From Daldinia sp. FL1419 (lineage: Eukaryota; Ascomycota; Sordariomycetes; Xylariales; Hypoxylaceae), in NCBI GenBank assembly GCA_025201765.1, contig MU623383.1, positions 62,001 through 126,000 of the forward strand: DNA of 64,000 nt, read 5' to 3'. Both the position numbers and the translations under genes were made by a program. Of the stretch, positions 21,353 through 33,000 are shown one piece after another. The notes beneath the pieces are model-generated. The model did not search any database and was not told the origin of the DNA. It saw nothing but the letters and a program-made list of their open reading frames with translations. Positions within the stretch are counted from its first letter, which is position 1. Every line of letters begins with the position of its first letter.

Positions 21353-23230
21353 TTAACCAGCGTGATCGACAATCTCATTGACCATATCGCCCTTAGCCTC
21401 GTCGTAGTAGGAGCAAATCTGGCCGGGGAGGGGGATCTCCCTGAAGTCGTCGTCGGGGCCGGAGACGACGTTGATGTTGATGCCGGAGGACTTGGAGGAG
21501 AAGATGCGGGTGGAAGAGCTCTCCTTGCTGAGGTAGACCTGAGCGCCGTCGAGCTGGTCGAGGAGGACGGTGGGGAGGGTGCCCATGACCTGGAGGGCGA
21601 AGTTGGAGGACTTGACCACGTCGACGGTGGAGACGAGGGAGTCGACCACGATGCTTAGTCGCTGCGTGTTTTCGATCGTGACCGCGTTGGCTTTGCCCTT
21701 GATGATGATGGTCGTTTGGTTGCACCGGCTGATGAGGATCGAGTGCGACATCTCGGCTTCGATCTCGATGGGCTCGGGGTGCTTTTCGAAGTTTTCCTGT
21801 TATCTATTAGTCTCCGTAGCCGGAAACGGGGATGCGGATATACTTACAATGAGCCACTTGTTACCGTCGAGCTCCTTCTTGGGAGGCTTCTTGAGGCGCA
21901 TGCTCTCAGGCTTGGGCTTCTTCCCGGGCGCGGGACTTTTGCCTCTAGCAGAAGAATCCGAGACGGTAGAGCTTGCTCTTAGCGCCGGGTTCTTGTGCGT
22001 CATTTCCGACCTATCGACCTTCCGTAGACCCTTGGTCACGCTCTCGCCCTTATTTAATTCGCTAAACACGGCGCCCATGCCATCCGGCTTAGAGGACGGG
22101 GCTTGCTCCTTGATCTGAAGGACGGGCGGAGGACCCGGGGGTGGCGGCGGGGGAGCGCCACCTGCAGCTGGGGGAGGGGGCGGCGGCGGAGCTGCAGAAC
22201 TAGAGGTCGGAGCGGAATCTAGTGTCTTTGCGACCTCGGATGCGGGTAGTCCAGACGGGTTCCAGGGGATACCGTTAGGGAAGTATTGTTTGACGTAGTC
22301 GGCGAGGTCGCGGAATACTTGGTAAAAAGCTTGGACCCATTGAACCTGGTCGGCGTCCCTGAAGCTGATGTTAGCACCGGTTCGAGCTTTGGGTATAGTA
22401 TTATTCCATACTTATCCTTGTGGTCCTTGAGTACTCGGTTCCCAAAGAATTGGGCCGACCCTAGAGACTCCTCGACATGCTTGAACGGCCTGTTGTCGAC
22501 GGTAACCCAAGCCAACACCATGATACCCTCCGAGACGGCGCTTAGTTGGGGGAACACTTGGGAGCCGCGGTTGGATTCTTTAATGCTGCCAACAGCCATG
22601 AGCGCCTCGTTAATTGGCTTTAGGAGCTCTTGATACACGACCATTTCGGACCCAGTAATATCGGGCTTCTTGGCCTTGGTGGATATAAGCAGGAACCGGC
22701 GCTGCTGTTTGAACCCCTCCAGGACCTTGGAAGCCTGTTCGGCGATCAAGCCGCCTAACTTGTTGCTAGCCTTGACATATCTATCGACTGACTGATCGAT
22801 GAAAGCATCGAATTCCTCAATGGACTCGGGTAGAGGTTCTTGGGGTGCTCGCGCTGGTGGAGGAGGGGTCGGCGCGGATATGGCTTGCTGGGTCGTAGGG
22901 CTCGAGGCATTAGAGGGGCCTGGTGTTGCGACGGTAGCCGTGAGGGCGGGGACAGCTTGGGGCAGCTCTATCGTCGACGAGGCGATGTCCTCCAGGCGAG
23001 TGGTAGCAGCTTCGAGCCTAAGTTTGAGAGTTAGAATATTGACGTATTTGAGCTACGAAAGGGGTAGGTATGTAGGTGAAAAAAGGTAAGGCCAAGATGC
23101 CGAGGATGTATGACATAGGCCATAGGGGGGTAATAGGGGGGGTGATATGAAGAAGAGAGGCTTGGGAACGGTGGAGGCCAGCCTACCTCTTGATTAGAGT
23201 AACTAAATTATGTATATGATTCTGCGCCAT
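21353..23230 (-). CDS. cap1: Adenylyl cyclase-associated protein (CAP/Srv2)
   Basis: Minus-strand exons 23230-23187, 23017-22412, 22358-21848 and 21796-21353 encode 534 residues. CAP binds adenylyl cyclase through its N terminus and recycles actin monomers with cofilin through the rest. The N terminus (MAQNHIHNLVTLIKRLEAATTRLEDIA) is the amphipathic oligomerisation/cyclase-binding helix. Residues about 85-260 form the helical folded domain (FDAFIDQSVDRYVKASNKLGGLI, LAWVTVDNRPFKHVEESLGSAQFFGNRVLK, WVQAFYQVFRDLADYVKQYFPNGIPWN). Two polyproline runs (about 275-300) follow, then a conserved basic RKVDRSEMTHKNPALR motif (WH2-like, actin binding), and the C-terminal beta-helix CARP domain (about 365-534: CNQTTIIIKGKANAVTIENT, VDVVKSSN, LDQLDGAQVYLSKES, INVNV-type repeats, ICSYYDEAKGDMVNEIVDHAG). 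Length and order are normal for fungal CAP. Intron 1 (169 bp) lies right after the 15th codon. Confidence 0.95.
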
Positions 23231-24593
23231 GTCGGAAGTTGCGCTTAGCTGATATCTAGGGATGGCTGCAGTTTAACGGTTTCTGGAGTTGGGATTTAAC
23301 GACGTTTTCGATGTTTCGAAGCTTGGATCAGGGGGGCGAACGTGATGTTGACAAAGAGACGCTCCAAGTTGATATTGAAAAGAACAAATAGCACTCAAGT
23401 CGAACTCGCGACTATGAGCGTTAAATTTATGTGCTTGTAAAATGCTGGTGCCTAAGTATCAAGAGAAATAATTGAGATGATGATTACGAGGCCAACGATA
23501 GAATATCTCTAAAGTAGGAATTTCGAAATTCAGACAACCGCCAAGAAACGATGTTTGAATCTTTAGGTACCTCCTAGGTACTAAGCTGGGGACCCAAGCT
23601 CTCTACGTAACTTACAGGGGTACGTACCCTTTTCATTCCCATAAGTGACATGGAGGTCAGGTCCTAGCGGAATGACTTCAAATGGTACCCCTTCTTAATT
23701 TCGACTTGATCAGTGATGGTCAATATTCTAGGTTATATCCAACATAACTTGGACATCTTTTGATAAGATACTTTTCATGTTTTGAATACTTAGTTACCTC
23801 TTATAATAAAGTAATTCTTAGTAGGATTATTCTAAACGATTCATTCTCTTGATAATGTCTTGGAATTAAATTTATAGAAATTAATAGGTATTCGGTACCT
23901 AGTTGACTTGACCTGAAACCGGTACATATATTTCATGACATCTCAGCAACTTTCCGCCTTCCCTGACCGAACGCGACCTTCTAGCAGAGGGTTTGTTATC
24001 CCAATTGGTATAGGCGGGTCATTGCTACGGTTATGCTGATTGGCCACGAACACGTTTACCTGCAGGCGTACTAGGGACTAGCCAACCAAAACGTCCCACG
24101 GAGGTACTTGGAATCCCAACTAATGCAGAATAACTAACTACCTAGATTATGTACCTACATTTTGAATCTATCAGCTACTTCAATTACTACTTCACTACTA
24201 CTTTACTACCTCGATACCTTAAACATTGCAACTTAAACGTTGCAACTTACATCCCACCACCAAAACCGAATCCTATATTAATGGAATTCGCATAAAAGCA
24301 ACCATCAAAAAGTGAGGCTGCATTGCAGTAACTCTCAGCCTGATCGGTAATTTTCTGCCTATCAAATATTTCCACTAGCCTTGAGGCACGAACCTCTCTT
24401 TTACTCACTGCCACATTTATTAAAAGAGGGCGGTCTAGGGTTCGAGTTCATGCACTCCAAAATCTACACCGACCGTATGATATCGTACATGACATGACAT
24501 GACACTTTACAGTCATTCCAGGGGAATTAGAATAAAAAGTTGAAACTCGAGAAAAAGAGACACGGATAGATTAAGAAGAAAGAGAAGAAAATT
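23231..24593. other. Divergent intergenic region
   Basis: Shared upstream region of the CAP gene (minus) and the Mak32-like gene (plus). AT-rich with an AGGTACCT at 23565-23572; purine-rich tract at 24545-24590 immediately before the Mak32-like start. No gene seen. Confidence 0.55.
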
Positions 24594-26212
24594 ATGGAGG
24601 ACCAAAATGTACCCAAAATCGAAGACAGCGAGACGCCTTCTCAAGAGATAGATTTTGTCACCTTAGGCATGTTCATTATAGGTACCGTACAACCCCTTTT
24701 TCCTTAGCTCGTTTCCTCGGGATCAAGTACCTGTTTCTTATTGGACCCGTCTGCCATCCGTCGACCGGTGATGGTGAACGCCCAAAGCTTTGGTGGCACC
24801 TGAGGGTCGGATCGGTTGTCTGCATCTAGACCAAGTGGAATCGATCAGCGGAAAAGCTATGACGCTCCTAAACTTATATTCGGGACATGTCTCTATCCGG
24901 GTACTCAGGTCTATAATCGTACCAATATTGACCAGTGATGGCTATACTCCACCGAATATAATATAAACTTCAAAAGGGTCACAAAGGTCAAATTTTAGGA
25001 TGAATCTAGTTAGCTAACGTAATCAAATCTCAAGATGAAATTGAATACCAGCCACCACAACCTCCGGTGAAAGACATCCTCGGAGGCGCCGGTACGTACT
25101 CCGCCTTAGGGGCACGCTTATTCTCACCGCCGCCGTTGTCAAACTCCGTAGGTTGGATCATCGACAAGGGTTCCGACTTTCCGGAACCTCTCGAAGACCT
25201 CATCTCTTCGTGGGAAACCTCCGTGTTGATCAGGCCCACACCGGAGCGTCTTACCACGCGCGGTTGGAATGGCTATGACGAGCATCAGAACCGTGCCTTC
25301 CGTTATACGACCCCGAAGAAGCGTTTGACCGCCGAGGATCTAACTCCGACGCTACTTGCTTCCCGCTCCTTCCACCTCATCTGTTCGCCGACCCGATGCC
25401 GTGAGCTCGTGACTGAGATCCGTGCCAGGCGGAGCGGGCTGACGAGCGCGGACGGTGGCTCCTTGCCTAGGCCCATCTTTATCTGGGAGCCTGTACCGGA
25501 TCTCTGCACCCCGGATGAACTGCTAAATTGTACCAACACCCTCCCCCTTATTGATATTATAAGCCCGAACCACTCCGAGCTAGCCGGCTTCATGGGCGAC
25601 TCGGGACTGGACCCGGAAACTGGCGAGATTAGCACGAAGGCCATCGAGCGGGCTTGCGAGCAATTGTTAGGTTCTATGCCGCTGCAGTCCTTCGCAATCG
25701 TGGTCCGTGCTGGCGAGAAGGGATGCTACCTTGCGCGGAACGGCGGGCGGAAACGTAAGGTGCCGGGAAAGCAGCCGAAGCGGAAGAAGCCTTCGGCTCT
25801 ATTACACGGTGGCCTACAACCGGACACAGACATGGAGGCATTATTCGCAGGGCTCCTACAGGATCCCGAGGGTATGGTCGCCCGCGAGGAGATTGAAGTT
25901 GACCCAGGTGTCGAGCGGTGGCTCCCGGCATACCATGCCGGCGCCCCTGAACGCGTCGTCGATCCCACCGGCGGTGGGAATACCTTCCTCGGCGCCTTAG
26001 CCGTTGCCTTGGCAAGAGGTAAAGGTCTCGAAGAGGCGGCTGCATGGGGTAGCGTCGCGGCCAGTTTTGCCATCGAGCAAGTCGGCACGCCAATCCTAGG
26101 GAAGATCGAAGACGGGGAAGAGGAAGGCAGATCAGGCAGCGAAACATGGAACGGAGTCCGAGTCGACGACAGATTCGAAGAATTTAAGAATAGGCTGGCT
26201 TTCACTAGCTAA
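24594..26212 (+). CDS. mak32: Mak32-like PfkB-family carbohydrate kinase homologue
   Basis: Two exons, 24594-24681 and 25035-26212, encode 421 residues. Exon 1 ends in DFVTLGMFII and exon 2 begins DEIEY, together making the first beta strands of a ribokinase (PfkB) fold; ILGGAGTYSALGARLF is the substrate-side Gly motif. VGWIIDKGSDFP, FRYTTPKKRLT, SPNHSELAGFMG and the C-terminal VVDPTGGGNTFLGALAVALA follow in family order. In classical PfkB kinases the last motif ends in G-A-G-D, with Asp as catalytic base; here Asn stands in that place (GGGNTF), as I recall for the Mak32 branch, so kinase activity is doubtful. Yeast MAK32 is known from maintenance of the killer toxin-encoding dsRNA; its biochemical role is unclear. 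The 353-bp intron is longer than its neighbours but both junctions keep frame and no intervening exon is apparent. A basic insert (RKRKVPGKQPKRKKP, near residue 250) could act as a nuclear signal. Confidence 0.88.
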
Positions 26213-26993
26213 CCAAGGCGGTCGGGTATCGAAAAAGGAAGAGGGAAGGGAAGGGAAAAGGGCTAGTATCATGCGTGGACGCATAAATGGGTAGGTGAAA
26301 TCAAGGACCATACGATGTTTTATCTTGCGAAGAAGCGAGGGGTTAATTAAAATAACGAGAGCGGGCGCGGCTTGGTATAGATCATCCATCAATTTAGGTC
26401 AGGGGTCGGGTACCGGTGTTTTTTCTACTTATCTAGAGCGGCAACGGGATGCTTATATTGCCAAGTTGATTAGACTAGAAATGAGGATACAAGATTTTGA
26501 TCCGAGTGTTGAGTTTATACTAGCGGTTGAGGTGTAAAGTCGTTTGTTAAGGGGACCAAATGGCTAAGCTCAAGGTAGATGTTAGGGTTGGAGGCGTGCA
26601 TACCCGAGTCTGAATACTTCTATAATTAACACTATCAACTCAACTTAAAGAATACTACTAATATACCACATCGAATTTACGAAACAAGAAGGTAGATAAT
26701 CAAGTTTCATTACTATGCGTACCATGCCAATTGCTCTATAACGTCCAAGTCGTGGGCTGGCATAGCCGTTTTGTATTCATAACAGCCCTTTTACCATCCG
26801 ATCAACTGTCTCCTTATACAGGGTTTTCTCAGCGCGACACTACCATGCCGCCCCTGATACCCACTAACTCCGCTTGGTAGGGTCCACGCCAAGTCTAGCC
26901 TTCCCCGTCCCGTAATATATGAAGTTGTTAAGCCTTCCACTCCACTACTTTGCATGCGATATTTGAGGTAGATGTTTGAAGTCGGGTAGCGGG
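26213..26993. other. Convergent intergenic region
   Basis: Between the 3' ends of the Mak32-like gene (plus) and GLO3 (minus). Short frames only; no gene supported. Confidence 0.6.
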
Positions 26994-28657
26994 TTAACCG
27001 TTGAGATAGTTCCGGATAGCACCCTGGAGTCTGCTGGCGCCTTCACCTAGGGCGCTCGTAAGGTTATCTAGATCGTCGCCAGCAGTGATACCGAATTTGC
27101 GGACGAAATCTTTGGCGGCGGTTTCCAGGTCGCCGTAGTCGTCCGCGGGATCTTCCTCCTCGGGTCGGCCGAAGTACGCGTTAGAAGAAATAGCGGTGGC
27201 ACCTTCAAATCCTTGTAGACGCGTCTTTGCCTCGGCTTGGGCGTTGGGGTCGAATGATCCCTTTCCGAAGAACTCGTCCGAGGAAATTCCCTTTTGGTTA
27301 CCAAATTTGTTTCGGGCGTAGCGTTCGTCGTCGTCTAATGCGCATTTTAGTAAAATACTACCAAATATGGAATACAATGCCGAAATAATAAAACTTACCT
27401 TCGGCAGCCGCCTTAACGGGTCCAACCGAACCGAATCCACCCGCGTTCTTCTTGGGCATGGCACCACCAGCAGCCTTGGCACCTCCGACCTGTCCAAATC
27501 CTAACCTTCCCAGGCCCATGCCTAAACGTTCAACCTCGGCCGCCGATTTCTCACGAGAGTGTCCAGATCCGTATCCACGTGGGCTCGCTGGTGTCGGCGA
27601 GATAACATTAGAAGCTTCGGTCTTGGACGTAGTAGCCTGCTTCGCTTCGGCCTCTTCAGCTTCCGGATCGTAGCCCAATTTCGCAATTCTTTCAGCCTCC
27701 TCCTTAGCTTTCTTCTCGGCCTCGTCGAAGTCGATGATATCTCCAGTAACCTTCTTTGCTCCAAGCTTTGTAGTAGTCTTCTTTGCGCCTAGAACATTAG
27801 CTTTGCGAGGCGCCGCAGTGTTGGTCTTCCGGAGTGCAGCAGAGGTAGTGATTCGGCTGGCAGCAGGTTTGGCTTCGGAGGCGGAGTCAGACTTGGATAG
27901 AGGAGAGGTGGATCTAGAAATCTCCTTGCCGTTGGCATTGGCATTGAGGAATGGCGAATTGGTACGGCCAACGACAGGCGGCGTGTTAGTTCGCGAGATA
28001 GGCGGCGTAGGTCGCTTAATAGACGGCTTATCCCACGAAGAAAAGAAGTCGTCACTTGGCTCACTTGAGGGAGTTGCAGATTCAGCACCCTCTCCAGGTA
28101 CGTCAGTGATGACAACTTCGTCGGGATACTCGAGCGCGTCTCGCGCGGCCCGCTTCTTAAGCTCTTCTTTATACTTGGTGGCGGCGTTGGACTGGTACTT
28201 GGTTTTGGGGTCCTTGCTAGCGAGTGCGGCGCTACCGCCATTTGCGCGGAAGTACTTGGTGGCGGACTCGTTACCACCAACTTTCATAACACGCAGCTGA
28301 TCCCATTGCCACTCTGAATATATCGTTAGCGGTGGATGGTCATATGAAACGGGACTCGAGGCTAAGCTCGTGAAAGCGACGCACGATCAAGGTTGGTGGA
28401 GCGGACAAAGGAGATATGGACACCGAGATTTCGGTGGTTAGAAGAGCAGTCGAGACATAAGTAAATGCCGAAGGGTACAGAGGTCCAAGTAGGGTTCTTC
28501 TGGCCGCAGTCAAAGCATATCTGTTGGTGCGCGTTAGCAATTGAAAACGGGTATTCATCGCGACGATAAGTGGATTATAACGCACCCTATTTGCCGGCTT
28601 GGTCTTCAATTTCTCGAAGATCTTCTGCGATTGCTGCTTGGTTGCAAGCGCACTCAT
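26994..28657 (-). CDS. glo3: ARF GTPase-activating protein Glo3 (ArfGAP2/3 type)
   Basis: Minus-strand exons 28657-28586, 28520-28385, 28313-27399 and 27334-26994 encode 487 residues. The N-terminal ArfGAP domain (about 10-125) carries a C-x2-C-x16-C-x2-C zinc finger (ICFDCGQKNPTW...LCLDCSS), then NHRNLGVHISFVRSTNLD with the arginine finger, and QWQWDQLRVMKVGGNESATKYF. The middle is low-complexity, Lys/Glu/Ala-rich and coiled-coil prone (DFDEAEKKAKEEAERIAKLGYD). The end has the Glo3-motif repeats, ISSDEFFGKG and ISSNAYFGRPEEE, which place the protein in the Glo3/ArfGAP2/3 class rather than Gcs1. Role: stimulates GTP hydrolysis on Arf1 during COPI vesicle formation at the Golgi. All splice phases agree (0, 1, 1). 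The gene is divergently arranged with TIM21, starts 530 bp apart. Confidence 0.95.
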
Positions 28658-29186
28658 CTTGTTCGGTTAAGCCCGTTCGGGCAGGACAGTCAGTATTAGT
28701 TAATAGAAATATTGGGGCGTAAGTAAGATACGCCGTGGTTGTTCTAAGGTTCTATGTTTTGGAGATATTGAGTAAAATGGAAAGGAATAAGTTGGCGGTT
28801 GAAAGTCGAGTAAGTGTCGACGTTGGAATCAAGAAATCAGGAGTTCGGCCACATTTCGCCAAAATGCCACTTCCAAAAAGATGGGCCAGTGGGCCAGTGG
28901 ACCCACATGCTATTAAACACAAAAATAGAGCTAGACTGGAATTAGAATGGTTCTAAATTCCCTCCGTTCAACGGTAACGTGGTGGGTCCGGAGGTACCGG
29001 TGTACCTAGTATTTCCCCACATTACATCGCACCTGCATCTGCAGAAGCTTCAACTAACTTCAATTCCAAGCTTCCCGCTTTTTTTTCTTCTTTTTCTTCT
29101 TTTTTTTTTCCAAGATCGCTTTCTTCTTGTCGCAAAGCAAAAGTCCAATTGGCGGAACGAGCATAGATGGACTTACGACCGCCGTA
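28658..29186. other. Divergent promoter region of glo3 and tim21
   Basis: 530 bp between two start codons pointing away from each other. A strong T/C-rich tract at 29078-29125 lies just before the tim21 start. No extra gene is seen. Confidence 0.6.
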
Positions 29187-30046
29187 ATGAAGCTCCCACT
29201 CCGGTCATTCGGCTCTTCCACTATCGTCCCACGAGTACAAACGACCATCGCTTGTCGGACATACGCTACCCATCATAGCCAAGCTCAGAACCAAGGAACA
29301 AGCTCAACTGCTTCGAAGAGGAGGGCTGTGACTCCATTTAACGATAATGGATTTGTGCCGTGGAGTGAGCTATCCGCTAGTGAGAAGGCGTCGCGTGCAA
29401 CACAACAGACCTTCAACTTTGGTCTCGTCGTAGTTGGCTTGGTCTTGACGGTATAGCTCTCATCTATCCCACGACTTAAGAATAATACGCTAAGATATCC
29501 TTCGCTAGGGAGGTGTCGGTTATTTCCTCTATACGGATGTGTTCTCTCCTGATAGTAAAACCGCCTATTTTAACCGAGCTGTCGACCGAATCAAGAAAGA
29601 CTCAGAATGTGTACGCCTGCTAGGCGAGAGCAAAAAGATCGTAGCGCACGGTGAAGAGACTATGAACAAATGGCGCCGCGCTCGCCCAATATCGTATGGG
29701 CTCCTGCAGTGAAACTGTCCATTACCTTGCTAACAATAATAGGTCAACGCTGAATACTGATGCGAAGGGTAATCAGCATCTAATTTTGCACTTTTATGTG
29801 AGTCTAGTTCGGTAGTTTTGAGCATCAAGCATCAACAGGTCTAATAAGGGATAGGTCGAAGGACCACTAAATAACGGCGTCGTAAATGTGCATCTAGTGA
29901 AATATGTTAACCGCGAAGACTTCGAATATAAATACTTCTGTATTGACATCAGGGGCCATCCGAGGATTTATTTGGAAAATTCCGATACTAAGCCTCCAAG
30001 TGAAGAAACGAAGAACTTCAAGATGTTTGGAGTGAGCTGGAGATAG
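29187..30046 (+). CDS. tim21: Mitochondrial import inner membrane translocase subunit Tim21
   Basis: Four exons, 29187-29450, 29509-29693, 29743-29797 and 29855-30046, encode 231 residues. Tim21 sits in the inner membrane, binds Tom22 in the intermembrane space and couples TOM to TIM23 and the respiratory chain. The first about 45 residues (MKLPLRSFGSSTIVPRVQTT...CRTYAT) are a mitochondrial presequence. Then comes SASEKASRATQQTFNFGLVVVGLVLTGGVGYFLY, the conserved pre-membrane motif and single membrane helix. The intermembrane domain contains TDVFSPDSKTAYFNRAVDRIK, LGESKKIVAHGEETMNKWRRARPI, ILHFYVEGPLNNGVVNVHLVK and DIRGHPRIYLEN, in the family order. The four exons join in phases 0, 2, 0; the third exon is only 55 bp. 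I start at 29187, where the presequence begins; an upstream ATG at 29166 opens an 8-codon frame that stops before it. Confidence 0.95.
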
Positions 30047-33000
30047 TATCTAGGCAACTGTTGCATATACCACTGGCCTAGCTATCTTAGATGGATATCA
30101 AAATCATCATACAAGTAAATCATACCTAGCCCAAAATCATGAGCTATCCACACTATCTCCTATATAATTTTACTCTGAGAGAGTACTACGGTATTTATTA
30201 TTTTTGGATTGTCTATGTCTACGTGCAAGTGCCTATATGATCTCGCTGGGTATTAGGCGTATGTGTTTTACCTGGTAAAAGCATCGTGGCCGTTAGATTA
30301 AAGAGCGTAGTAACAAGCCAGCGATATACTATTTCCGCATCAATAGGCCATATACAGGTACCTTGGGTGCACAATATTCCAATACCTAGATGGGCATAGG
30401 TACTACTATTAATCAACTCTTCACTATTCTATAGCAGCAGAGATATACCAATCCCCAGGCTTATTTTATGCGTGCAATATGGGTCTACCAGTCTAATATA
30501 GGCCCGTCTTAGAAACTAGGCAATAGCCTTTCTATACTTAAATCTATATAGTAGGTATTAATTACCTCTTTGAAGCCATAACTTCATATATTTATCCAGG
30601 TGTCTGTTAGTAGATACATTTACGTATAAAAAGTTAATAGTGCCAAACACATAACCCAGAAACCCATATAGTTACTACCAAGCTAGGGATATCTATGAAG
30701 CATCCTGAAACTTCACCATATCTTGGCTAATATATATGCTTTCATTTTTTCATCGCTTTACCCTCCATATATCCTTGATTTTGAAGGTAACTTGAATATG
30801 TATTATCGCCGAACTTGGAACTATTCAGACTATTTCTATCGAGGCCCCTTTTAAGTATGGCCTTGACCAAATGACTCTGATGATGGCATATAATGACTTC
30901 TTGCTTTAAAATCCTTAAGTACCCATGTCCCCTTTAAAATAATCTTTTTCTTTTCAGTAATTATTATTCTAGGTACCTAAATGACAATGGAGAGTGTCAA
31001 CCTGTAAATAATAGAGCCTAGATTGTTTACATATCTTTTCTTAAGTCTAAGTTGTAGTGGAATAGGAGTAGGTGTCTATTATTAATATCATGTCCCTGTG
31101 TTAATTTACTATTATAATACTCCTTTCCATGGTTAAGCAGCAACTTAAGAATTTATTACCCAAAGTCCATTCCTGTCAGGCCCTTACCTAATTGTCTAGG
31201 TAGGTTAACATATGGAACAAATGGCTTGCTCCGTATGCCAGGGTCTCACAGCTACCTATATTGAAGGCATAAAATTGGAGTAAATCGAACAATTATAGCT
31301 TAGGAGCGTTCTCCTATATCCCTAGGATGAGCCTAAGGATAATAACCCATTGAAGTGTGCTTTTCAAAAGAAATATACCTAATGACGGTTTATCCCATTT
31401 GGTTTGAATATCTACAGCTCGTACATACCCCCCATATATCGCAACTACTTCACCTGAAGTTAGTTTTTAAACCCCTTGATTAAGTCGTATTTCTAATCAA
31501 GAGTTTCTTTACATCGGACAACTATAGCTTTTGATGGTTTAGGCATGTGTATCTTATTAATTACTAGGTTAGCGTTGGGACTACGTAATACATGCCTTTG
31601 ACCCCCTGGCACCCAAGAGACTAAGATGCCCTTGAATGCGATTTTCTCGTAGAATATACAATTAATGATGTATATGCGCTCGATAACCAGGTTTCGAAGA
31701 GTGCGTATGAAAGGCACGAGTAGACTTGCTGTACGTACAAAAGATAGTCTTATATTAGCTCAGCTGATTATATAATACAATTAACTACGTTGGTAAGTCT
31801 AGATCTACAACAACTTCTCTTTCCAGCCCAATATATACCAAATAGCCATTTTACTTAATCTAGCGCGCTCAATTATTGAGTCAAGAATATATATCCATCT
31901 GTTTATGAGATTCCAGGGATGCTGTAATAGCATAGGCCTCGATTAAGCTTCTTTTAGCGTTATCGACGTGTTAGGTCTCTGTCCTGGTAATGTATACATA
32001 CTCGACAAGATAACCGACTTGATATTATTTAACTAATATAAAATAACCAAAACATCTTATTCACTAATTTAATGGGCTTATCCGCATACCCAAAGGAACA
32101 TTGCTGCTCATTGCTACATCGACGATCTTATTCTCAAAGCGCATATTAGCTCGTATCTGTTTTGATGATATAGGAACGCCTCTCACAAATGATCTACAAT
32201 GGCTTGAAGCGGACGTTCCCTAATTTGGCCAAGTTTCTGACTTGTAAGACATTGTCTCACAAGAAATGGAGGAAGAAAACATACACGATCCTCCTCAAAC
32301 ACTAGCGGAGTAAAGTCCGGGGTCGTTTGTGATACCTATATCATATTTCTCGGCAAACTGCGTAGAGTTACGGCTACTTCTCAGGATAAATCCATAAATT
32401 CTTTGCTTTTGGAATATTGGCGAAACTACAGCGTCTAATTACGAAACTGAAGTCTATTTCTTCTATATGCGCACACTCATTTCGACATACACGGAGATTT
32501 TGGCATTTGCTGATATAGTGTTTAGTCAAATAAGTCCTAAGGTAGCCCTCGTATATTATCGAACATTGCAGATACATCTTGGAACGTAGCCTAGGGTGTT
32601 AATACAAGAAGCGTATAATTTGCCGTGGTCACGCCCCGGTATGTAAGGTTATCGCAAATTGTTACTCGACTTACACGTATGCAGGACTTGCAGGACTTAC
32701 CGAACATACATCTCTAGGCCTGAAAAGGAAGTTTATAACGGGAAGCTGGCTGGAATTCTCTATATGTTGGGTTGGAACCGAGCCTGGGGATATGGATCGA
32801 AAACTAATGCATATTCAAGCCCAAAGGTTAAACATACATATTTTGGGTTTTAACCACCAGTATTCTTCGTTGGGCCATCATTAGGCGGGGTGAGGACAAG
32901 TCGGGATCACCCCCGGAACCTGAAGAAGTTGCCAAGGGGGTACAAGGTCCAGAGAGCAAGGTACACTTTGCGGTGCTCAGCGCACTTCAAGATGGCGCAT

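Noticed and set aside
21362..22118. Long plus-strand frames opposite the CAP gene
   Set aside because: Antisense shadows of the CAP exons; Gly/Asp/Val-rich by codon mirror.
24430..24460. GGTTCGAGTTC, like a tRNA T-loop
   Set aside because: No acceptor stem, D arm or anticodon arm of proper spacing upstream.
31493..31717. Minus-strand 74-codon frame with a GILVSWVPGG stretch, vaguely like a copia integrase end
   Set aside because: Similarity is too loose and no neighbouring integrase or reverse-transcriptase signature could be found.
32110..32175. Short plus-strand reading CYIDDLIL, like a reverse-transcriptase YxDD box
   Set aside because: The frame is closed on both sides within about 20 codons and no other retroelement motif lies near; a chance match cannot be excluded.
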